From a virus, in the IMG/VR virus record IMGVR_UViG_3300048625_000152, positions 124,001 to 188,000 of that record: a DNA stretch of 64,000 nucleotides. One strand, given 5' to 3'. This document shows, in pieces, positions 22,698 to 29,195 of the stretch. Each line of letters opens with the position of its first letter. Position 1 is the stretch's first letter. The position numbers were made by a program, and so were the translations under genes. Below the pieces are notes generated by a model. It was not told where the DNA came from and searched no databases. It saw nothing but the letters and a program-made list of their open reading frames with translations.

Positions 22698-23088
22698 TAA
22701 GAATATCAACGATCAAATGAAAATCTTGATCCCAATGATCCGTAAGGTCATGCCCACAATGATCGCAACTGACATCATTGGTGTGCAGCATATGGATATG
22801 GGAATCGAACTCGAAACCGGGGAGACTTACGTGGATGAAGCCGCTAGTCATGCAACCGAAAACAACATCGTGGAATGGTATTGGGCACGATTGCCCCTGT
22901 CTGCAGGAGCATTCTGGAACATCAAAGGAACCCAGGCGCATTACGAACAAGTTGATGCATGGTGTGAAGAAACATTCGGACCACGCTGCTCCAACGAGCA
23001 TCCTGAATTTATATGGGATAAAATTAACTACCGTTATTGCTTTAAACGAGCCGAAGATAGGACAGCATTCGTGCTGAAGTGGGGCTAA
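22690..23088 (+). CDS. LRW-family protein with capsid (gp23)-like N-terminus
   Basis: 132 residues. Residues about 12-36 (LIPMIRKVMPTMIATDIIG, then VQHM) match the conserved segment of T4-type major capsid proteins (MVRRxxPxLIAxDIxGVQPM), yet only this short piece is present. The remainder is standard LRW: VDAWCEETFGPR and RAEDRTAFVLKWG. Not a capsid protein; a chimera or mimic. Confidence 0.78.
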   Translation: MTDKNINDQMKILIPMIRKVMPTMIATDIIGVQHMDMGIELETGETYVDEAASHATENNIVEWYWARLPLSAGAFWNIKGTQAHYEQVDAWCEETFGPRCSNEHPEFIWDKINYRYCFKRAEDRTAFVLKWG

Positions 23089-23089
23089 T

Positions 23090-23302
23090 ATTTCACGCTA
23101 CGTACTACCAACACAGTCTGAGCAAACGGACGCATGGTTTAATGGTGGCCACCTAATTGTTCTGTCAGACATTATGTACTGGAGCGCACACTACCAAGAC
23201 TTGGCAGACTGGTGTAAAGAAACCGATTCCCAAGTGCAAGGAATGACAGTGGTAGTACCCAATGAAAAAGTATTAACTTTATTCTGCTTACGTTGGAGTT
23301 GA
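23090..23302 (+). CDS. LRW-family gene without a standard start codon
   Basis: An open frame encoding 70 residues with ADWCKETD and NEKVLTLFCLRWS, but the only codon at the expected start, one base after the previous stop, is ATT. The first ATG is 23174, which would leave 42 residues. Either AUU initiation or loss of the start codon. Its Arg codon is CGT, unlike the AGG of linked members; no gene overlaps its stop. Confidence 0.6.
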   Translation: MSRYVLPTQSEQTDAWFNGGHLIVLSDIMYWSAHYQDLADWCKETDSQVQGMTVVVPNEKVLTLFCLRWS

Positions 23303-23327
23303 CCTAAATTGGGTGTTATGCTATAAT
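23299..23327 (+). promoter_or_regulatory. Second leaderless-type promoter in array 2
   Basis: TTGACC, 17 bases, TATAAT. Expected start 23334; the next gene's ATG begins at 23333. The -35 overlaps the stop of the preceding frame. Confidence 0.82.
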
Positions 23328-23332
23328 ACAGC

Positions 23333-23548
23333 ATGGAAAAGAAGATCAAATGGCTACGCGAGGGTAAGCAGCTTCGTGCAACGATGCCCGTTGCTCCGCG
23401 GGGCTACGAATCTTTCCTGCGTGAAGAGGACATGGATCCCGTTCAAAAATGGTGTGATCAGGTTGGCTACGGGCGCCGCACGAGCTTTGACACGTTTAAG
23501 TTTAAAACACGGGCAGAGATAACTGCATTTCTACTAAAATGGGCGTGA
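23333..23548 (+). CDS. LRW-family small protein, leaderless start
   Basis: 71 residues, basic N-terminus, VQKWCDQVGYG and TRAEITAFLLKWA. First gene after its promoter, with no room for a ribosome binding site. Confidence 0.78.
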   Translation: MEKKIKWLREGKQLRATMPVAPRGYESFLREEDMDPVQKWCDQVGYGRRTSFDTFKFKTRAEITAFLLKWA

Positions 23549-23811
23549 TCGATAATGATATCAGCAGCATGTACCCAAGCTGTTTTGAAGGCCCACGAAG
23601 CAGAGCATTTTGGGCCCAAATTGATGAGGAACATCGCATGAGAGTACTAAACAAGAAGTATTGGCCGTACCACGTCAAAGCCGAGACCACAGATAAACAA
23701 GAGCGCTGGTGCTACGAGAATCTCAAAAGTAGCGAGTGGCGTAATGTCGGCAGTTACTTTGCATTCAAGCGAGAGCAAGATGCAATGATGTTTACACTAA
23801 AGTGGTCCTAA
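23539..23811 (+). CDS. LRW-family protein with polymerase motif-A-like N-terminus
   Basis: 90 residues from ATG 23539 (GTG 23545 is an alternative). The first residues contain DISSMYPS, an exact match to the D-x-x-S-[LM]-Y-P-S motif A of family B DNA polymerases, with no other polymerase sequence. QERWCYENL and REQDAMMFTLKWS follow. See the motif B-like member at 6122. Confidence 0.78.
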   Translation: MGVIDNDISSMYPSCFEGPRSRAFWAQIDEEHRMRVLNKKYWPYHVKAETTDKQERWCYENLKSSEWRNVGSYFAFKREQDAMMFTLKWS

Positions 23812-24101
23812 TGGATTTTGAATTTGTTGATAAATGCAAAGCTAAACTAAAACCTCTCGGGGTTAAAGTTAGTATCGACATCATTGATGATTGCTACTAT
23901 GCAACATTTGACGGAACAAAGTCCTTAATGAAAACTAGATGGGTTGAACTGTTTGGCATTTCATTTGGGCAGATTGCAATGCGCACACTAATAGAATTCC
24001 ACTCTGCACTCGATGTAGAGGAGCCTGCCGACAATATAGCAGTTTTTAAAATTGGCACACTTTTTGATATACTGAGTAAACAACATGAGCAGACATTATA
24101 G
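23811..24101 (+). CDS. Small protein at the end of array 2
   Basis: 96 residues from ATG 23811, overlapping the previous TAA. No LRW ending. Strand-rich; function unknown. Confidence 0.65.
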   Translation: MDFEFVDKCKAKLKPLGVKVSIDIIDDCYYATFDGTKSLMKTRWVELFGISFGQIAMRTLIEFHSALDVEEPADNIAVFKIGTLFDILSKQHEQTL

Positions 24102-24930
24102 TAGCAGCGCACTAGTTAGCTGGTTGCGTAACAAACTTAACATTGACAAGCCATATGCCCTGCCATGGGGAGGATTTGAAAAATGGGAAGCCGAATTGAA
24201 AGCACAACGACCTGTAGCATATTTCTTCACTGAAGTACTCCCGGACTGGGTCGAGTATCCTGCTAAATGGACTATTGACCCCATCAATGACGTTCGTTAT
24301 TACTTTCGAAATCGCTGGATCACAAAAACTCATTATCTAAAGACTAGACTACAGCCCGGTAAGTGGTACGAGTACGAAACTAGAATTTTGCACGGACTTT
24401 TTAGTGAACTTGTGGACTTTGTTGAAATCGATAAGGCCAGTCACGCAGTTGCATGGGGCGCTAAAGAAGATCGAGCAAAATACAGTATTCCATGGTGGAA
24501 GAAATTTCGTATGGCGTATTGGGGAGAGTGGCGTTGCCCACAAGCAGGCCTTGACCACTTGCGTTGGGAGATCGATCTCGACAACCCTAACAAGGATATA
24601 ACCGAACGTTGTGACAGTCAAGCACAAGCCGCCCGTGAAACCATGATCTTATACACCTGGTGGAAGGAAATTCGCAGTGTGCGTACTGACAATGCTGCAT
24701 ACGAAGTATCTGGGTGGGATGATTTTAACGTGCGTATGGATACCAAGTACGGGGATAACTGGTTATGGGGGTCCTTGGGCAATGGTAGACGCGGTAAACT
24801 TACTGCCACTGAGCAACAAGAGTACGATGCTATCCGTGCTACTATTGATCAACTTGAGCAAGAGTGGGAGCAAGAGGACGAAGATATGATGATTCGGCTA
24901 ATCAAGCTACGTAAAAGCCTTTGGACTTGA
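24085..24930 (+). CDS. Conserved phage protein, unknown
   Basis: 281 residues, very rich in Trp, Arg and Tyr (VRYYFRNRWITKTHYLKT; GWDDFNVRMDTKYG) and ending in a charged helix (LEQEWEQEDEDMMIRL). I associate this layout with conserved hypotheticals of other large phages. Overlaps the upstream gene by 17 bases; its stop overlaps a promoter. Confidence 0.75.
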   Translation: MSRHYSSSALVSWLRNKLNIDKPYALPWGGFEKWEAELKAQRPVAYFFTEVLPDWVEYPAKWTIDPINDVRYYFRNRWITKTHYLKTRLQPGKWYEYETRILHGLFSELVDFVEIDKASHAVAWGAKEDRAKYSIPWWKKFRMAYWGEWRCPQAGLDHLRWEIDLDNPNKDITERCDSQAQAARETMILYTWWKEIRSVRTDNAAYEVSGWDDFNVRMDTKYGDNWLWGSLGNGRRGKLTATEQQEYDAIRATIDQLEQEWEQEDEDMMIRLIKLRKSLWT

Positions 24931-24955
24931 CCCATAATGATTTATCTAGTATAAT
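24927..24955 (+). promoter_or_regulatory. Early-type promoter
   Basis: TTGACC, 17 bases starting CATAATGATTT, TATAAT. Drives 24974-26035 and possibly IF-1 and SOD. Confidence 0.85.
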
Positions 24956-24973
24956 TGCTACACTGGAGTTAAA

Positions 24974-25375
24974 ATGACATTAGATTTGATTGTTGAATTT
25001 GTGGTTTTCTTTTTGCAATTTATGTTCTGGATGCTGGTGTTTAGCCTTTGCATCCGTGCAGTATCCAGAGGCTCTGCCTCGATCGAAGAAGAAAAAGAAG
25101 AGCTTAAAGACAAACTTACTAAACTCATACACGTAGTTAAGCCAGAAAAACACGGCGACATGATTTACTGGTTCGACTACGACACTGATGCCTTTTTAGG
25201 ACAAGGGCACACTGATGAGGAAATTATTGCACAAATTAAAGCAAGGTTTCCGTCACATATCTTTATTATTGACGAAGGACAAAGCAGCATCAGTGCCCCG
25301 GACTGGCAGGCCGCACCACTGGCTGCACTGCTTGAGTCAAAATCTGTTAACAATATTGTTGGACGTATCAAATGA
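24974..25375 (+). CDS. Membrane-anchored protein
   Basis: 133 residues: N-terminal hydrophobic segment (about 4-30), charged linker (EEEKEELKDKLTKL), then a soluble domain with DMIYWFDYDTDAFLGQG. Conserved layout, function unknown. Confidence 0.7.
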   Translation: MTLDLIVEFVVFFLQFMFWMLVFSLCIRAVSRGSASIEEEKEELKDKLTKLIHVVKPEKHGDMIYWFDYDTDAFLGQGHTDEEIIAQIKARFPSHIFIIDEGQSSISAPDWQAAPLAALLESKSVNNIVGRIK

Positions 25376-25767
25376 GTATGCACCTACACCACCCTAGCCT
25401 CAGCATGACTGGCAAAAAGCGGGGTAAGATGAAATTTAAAAGCGCAGAGGCCAAACGCGAGTTTGAGCAACTGGATAAGGAATGGAAAGATCTGCTCAAA
25501 CGTCAAGGTGCAGAGCTTGAAGAAAAGCGCCGCCAACGTGCGCTCAAGGCCGAGCCATTGAATTACAAGCTAAGTGCCCCAAGCGGGCGGGACACCGGAC
25601 CACGTATCCCAAGTTTGAACTCAGGCGCAGGTGTTGCTACGCTGGCTCCAGCAAAAGTCTACACAGGCACAAAAGTAAAAGGTATTGCTACTATGCACAA
25701 GAGCAACGCGGTGCCAGTGTTTAGCGACGAAGAAGCTGTGGAAATCAGCCGTATGCGCCGTGGTTAA
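25372..25767 (+). CDS. Conserved phage protein
   Basis: 131 residues; basic helical middle (LDKEWKDLLKRQGAELEEKR), then KVYTGTKVKGIATMHKSNAV with FSDEEAVEISRMRRG at the end. I recall this ending as highly conserved among phage hypotheticals, but no activity is known to me. Confidence 0.75.
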   Translation: MSMHLHHPSLSMTGKKRGKMKFKSAEAKREFEQLDKEWKDLLKRQGAELEEKRRQRALKAEPLNYKLSAPSGRDTGPRIPSLNSGAGVATLAPAKVYTGTKVKGIATMHKSNAVPVFSDEEAVEISRMRRG

Positions 25768-26035
25768 TTATCAATATTACTGCGAAGTCAATTGGGATAG
25801 GCCCGGACGCCCGCGTGGAGTTTACTGGTTTAATTCTCCGGATCACAAGTATGCTACTAGATCATACCATGACGCAGTTCAATGCAGTGATGTAATATGG
25901 CGCCAAGGGCCTGGGGGTGGGGTTAAAGTAGTCAAGGATCGCCGGGCAGTTTATCCAGTGGGTTATATTACTAGCAGCGAAAAACATATGAAAAAGTTCA
26001 TGTTTATTAAACTAACTGCCAAACCTTTGGCATAA
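25760..26035 (+). CDS. Small basic protein
   Basis: 91 residues from GTG 25760, overlapping the upstream gene. Starts VVNYQYYCEVNWDRPG and ends EKHMKKFMFIKLTAKPLA, a weak LRW-like ending. Confidence 0.62.
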   Translation: MVNYQYYCEVNWDRPGRPRGVYWFNSPDHKYATRSYHDAVQCSDVIWRQGPGGGVKVVKDRRAVYPVGYITSSEKHMKKFMFIKLTAKPLA

Positions 26036-26076
26036 GTAAACAGCGTACATAACGAAAGGATAACGCAGAAAACACC

Positions 26077-26298
26077 ATGGCAAAATCAGACGACATTATT
26101 CGCATGGCCGGTAAAGTAGAAGAAGTTCTACCCAACGCTATGTTTAGAATTGTGCTTGAAAACAAGCATACCATTACCGCAACCATTGGCGGTAGACTAC
26201 GCAAAAACAATATTCGCATCTTGCTCGGCGACAGCGTAGAAATTGAAATGAGCCCATATGACATGGATCGTGGGCGTGTAGTGTATCGCAATAAATAA
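26077..26298 (+). CDS. infA: Translation initiation factor IF-1
   Basis: 73 residues, the exact length class of bacterial IF-1, a single S1/OB domain. [42 protein letters not shown] and [16 protein letters not shown] align end to end with the cellular factor. IF-1 occupies the ribosomal A site and sets start-codon selection with IF-2 and IF-3. A phage copy could bias initiation toward phage mRNAs. AAAGGA lies unusually far upstream. The SOD gene follows after 3 bases. Confidence 0.92.
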   Translation: MAKSDDIIRMAGKVEEVLPNAMFRIVLENKHTITATIGGRLRKNNIRILLGDSVEIEMSPYDMDRGRVVYRNK

Positions 26299-26301
26299 GT
26301 A

Positions 26302-26841
26302 ATGCACTCCATCCGTAATACCTTAACTCTATTAGAATCGCCAACCGAATTAGAGCAGATCAAACTGCCCTACAGTCACACTGCACTCTCACCAGTTATG
26401 AGCAGCGCCACTATTGACACACATTACGGGAAACTATACAAGGGTTACGTAGATCGATACAACAAAGGCGAGGGCGACAAAAGCTTCAACGAAGCAGGGG
26501 CCTATCTACATGGTATATTCTTTAGTCAGTTCAGAGCCCCGCGTTCTATTGCACCTAAAGGGCATATCTTAGATCTAATCAATCGTCACCACACATCATT
26601 TGTGGATTTTAAAAAGAACTTCAAAGAAGAAGCATTAAAGATGCAAGGCTCTGGCTGGATTTATCTAAGCAAGAGCGGCGCAATTAAAACTATACGTAAT
26701 CACACTAAACGCACAGACATTGCACTGTTAGTTGATATGTGGGAACATGCCTACACCAACGACTACAGCACAAACAAAGCAAAATACCTGGACAGCATTT
26801 GGCGAATTATGGACTGGGACGCTATTAATAGACGTATGTAA
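26302..26841 (+). CDS. Fe/Mn superoxide dismutase
   Basis: 179 residues, slightly shorter than SodB. LPYSHTALSPVMS, the first ligand His in THYGK, the second in YLHGIFF, GSGWIYLSKSG, and VDMWEHAYTNDY with the last two ligands (Asp, His) are all present, as is Tyr in KGYVDRYN. The second-shell His of HYGKH is Leu here, and the Gln that tunes the metal site appears replaced (Gly in one place, His in the other). Likely active on superoxide; metal unclear. Follows IF-1 and precedes late genes. Confidence 0.9.
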   Translation: MHSIRNTLTLLESPTELEQIKLPYSHTALSPVMSSATIDTHYGKLYKGYVDRYNKGEGDKSFNEAGAYLHGIFFSQFRAPRSIAPKGHILDLINRHHTSFVDFKKNFKEEALKMQGSGWIYLSKSGAIKTIRNHTKRTDIALLVDMWEHAYTNDYSTNKAKYLDSIWRIMDWDAINRRM

Positions 26842-26876
26842 CATATAGCCCGATATTGGGGTTGTACATGTTTTGG

Positions 26877-26882
26877 TAAATA
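26877..26882 (+). promoter_or_regulatory. Candidate late promoter (TAAATA)
   Basis: GTAAATACT, 30 bases before ATG 26907. Resembles the T4 late element TATAAATA; the same hexamer precedes six other genes at 25-31 bases. Confidence 0.6.
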
Positions 26883-26906
26883 CTCATATAGTATGGATAC
26901 CACAAC

Positions 26907-29195
26907 ATGAGTTCAGACGTAAGATTCGTAAACACAGGCGCCGTTGCAAACGACGGAACAGGCGATGCAATTCGCACAGCATTTACTACTGTAAATAGTA
27001 ACTTCAGCAACATTGATGCCAGAATCAGTACTGGTAATTTTGGCGTTGTTTACAGCGGCACTTACATTCAAGCTAACTTGTTATTAACAAGTCTTGGCCC
27101 AACAGTAACCGACACCTTAGAAGTTTACAGTACCGCAAACATTGCAGGCAATGCACAAATTGCCAATTTAACAGTTAATAACGCATTTGTTGCTAGTAGA
27201 ATCACTTCCACTGGCAACACCTATGTACAAGACAGTCTAAACGTCACCAACGATATCCAAGTCACTAGAAACGTGGTAATTGGTGGCAACTTGACTGTCC
27301 TTGGTAACTCTGTAACTGTTAGTTCTGCAGACTTAGCCGTACAAGATAGCTTGATTAACTTGCACACCACCGGCCTTGACCCATTGACGTTCGATGACGG
27401 CAAGGATATTGGCTTAAAGTTTCACTACTACAAGACTTCGGATAAACATGCTGCCCTTGTTTGGGCCAATGATAGCCAGGCATTAGAGTTTTACGCAGAC
27501 GGTATTGAGTCGGCGGGCAACACTTTCAGCGGAACTTACGGTAACGTCAAAGTGGGTAGCTTGTTTGTTACTAACACCACCGCAACTACTAACACCACCA
27601 CTGGCGCTATTGTGACCCGAGGTGGCATTGCGGCTGCTGGTAATATCGCTGCAACCAACTTCTTAGGTAACGTATATGGTACCCAAGCCAACGTAGCCAA
27701 CTTATCTGTATCTGGCTCAGTTCTTGGTAGTTTGTATTTTAGTGGTTCTGACACCATTTATATTAACGGGTCCGCAGTTGCTACATCAGCCGCATCATTT
27801 ACTGGTGGTACTGTACCTGGATACACTCTATTCAATGCTGTGGTAGAAGCTCGTGGTAATATCTTTGCCAATAGCCAAGTTGCAAGCACCGGTACAACCA
27901 CTGGTGCCTTAGTAGTCAATGGTGGTGCCGGTATTAGTGGTGCAGTATACGCAGGTAGTGTTAACGCTCCGATTGGAACCGGCACTGTTAACACAGGGGC
28001 ATTTACTACCATTACATCTACTGGTATTATAAACGCAAGCGGTAACATTGTTGCTGGCGCAACAACTAACAGCGTTGGTATTACTACCGGTGCTCTTGTT
28101 GTCAAGGGTGGTGTTGGTATTGCTGGTAACTTGTATGTAGGTGGTAGTATCAACAACACGCCAATTGGTGTGTACGGATCTAGTATTGGTAACTTTATCA
28201 GTATTGGCGACCAGGGCCCAGGATCTGGTACATTTACTCGTTTACAAATTAACAACACCACAGCAAGTGCAAACTTAACAACTGGTGCAGTAATTGTAGC
28301 CGGGGGCATTGGTGTAAGCGGTAACGTATACACAAACGGACTGTATGCTAATAATATTGGCTTTGCTAACGGTGCGCCATTTGTATCAACTGCGATTGCT
28401 AACACCGCAGATATCACTGCTAACATCCCAAGTGGACCTAGCGTAGGTGTTAGTTTAACTGCAACTGGTGTAACCGCTGGTACATATGGTAACCTTACAT
28501 ACTATCCTGTGGTCACTGTGGACAGCAAAGGACGTGCAACATCGATTGCTGCACAAGTTATTAACTTGCCACTCACAGGCACAAGCGGTACAGGTGCAGC
28601 TAACGGATCATTAACATTTGCTGGCACCAGCGGTGTTACTGCAACCGTAAGCGGTAGCACAGTAACCTTGGCTACCCCACAAGATATCCGTACTAGCGCA
28701 GCTCCTACATTTGCTGGCATTAACGTAAGTGCAGCGATTGTTCCTACTGGTAACGCCACTGTTAACTTAGGTAGCCCAACTGCATGGTTTAACAATATCT
28801 ACGGTGTGTCAAGTCAAGCCAAATACGCCGACTTGGCAGAAAAGTACACAAGCGACAGCGACTATGCTCCAGGTACTGTGTTAGTATTTGGTGGCACACA
28901 AGAAGTTACCGTTGCCACTGAATTTGCAGACTCTAGAGTTGCTGGTGCAGTTACAACCGATCCAGCTTACTTGATGAATGCTGAACTAGATGGTGTTGCT
29001 ATTGCATTGCGTGGACGTATTCCAGTTAATGTAATTGGCAAGGTCGCCAAAGGTGATTTGCTTGTTACAAGTACCACACCGGGATGTGCAGTAAGTGTTG
29101 GTAACGATAAGACATATGGTCCTGCGGTATTTGCTAAGGCACTTAACAATAAAGAAAATGATGGCATTGGCCAAATTGAAGCGGTAATACTATAA
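26907..29195 (+). CDS. Tail-fibre-like structural protein with internal repeats
   Basis: 762 residues. The N-terminus ends in FTTVNSNFSNIDARI, as in particle-attached phage proteins. The middle carries repeats of the form TTGAxVxxGGxGxxGN (at least four), and the C-terminus (LAEKYTSDSDYAPGTVLVF and GRIPVNVIGKVAKGDLLV) looks like a compact tip domain. Likely receptor or fibre protein. Late promoter motif upstream; stop followed directly by the next ATG. Confidence 0.8.
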   Translation: MSSDVRFVNTGAVANDGTGDAIRTAFTTVNSNFSNIDARISTGNFGVVYSGTYIQANLLLTSLGPTVTDTLEVYSTANIAGNAQIANLTVNNAFVASRITSTGNTYVQDSLNVTNDIQVTRNVVIGGNLTVLGNSVTVSSADLAVQDSLINLHTTGLDPLTFDDGKDIGLKFHYYKTSDKHAALVWANDSQALEFYADGIESAGNTFSGTYGNVKVGSLFVTNTTATTNTTTGAIVTRGGIAAAGNIAATNFLGNVYGTQANVANLSVSGSVLGSLYFSGSDTIYINGSAVATSAASFTGGTVPGYTLFNAVVEARGNIFANSQVASTGTTTGALVVNGGAGISGAVYAGSVNAPIGTGTVNTGAFTTITSTGIINASGNIVAGATTNSVGITTGALVVKGGVGIAGNLYVGGSINNTPIGVYGSSIGNFISIGDQGPGSGTFTRLQINNTTASANLTTGAVIVAGGIGVSGNVYTNGLYANNIGFANGAPFVSTAIANTADITANIPSGPSVGVSLTATGVTAGTYGNLTYYPVVTVDSKGRATSIAAQVINLPLTGTSGTGAANGSLTFAGTSGVTATVSGSTVTLATPQDIRTSAAPTFAGINVSAAIVPTGNATVNLGSPTAWFNNIYGVSSQAKYADLAEKYTSDSDYAPGTVLVFGGTQEVTVATEFADSRVAGAVTTDPAYLMNAELDGVAIALRGRIPVNVIGKVAKGDLLVTSTTPGCAVSVGNDKTYGPAVFAKALNNKENDGIGQIEAVIL

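Noticed and set aside
27000-28400. Repeats in the fibre gene considered as a diversity-generating retroelement target
   Set aside because: No reverse transcriptase or template repeat in the window; the repeats are ordinary fibre motifs.
27758-28426. Minus-strand open frame of 222 codons opposite the fibre gene
   Set aside because: Produced by the repeated GGT/ACC-rich codons of the fibre; no ribosome binding site and repetitive Pro/Ala/Leu content.
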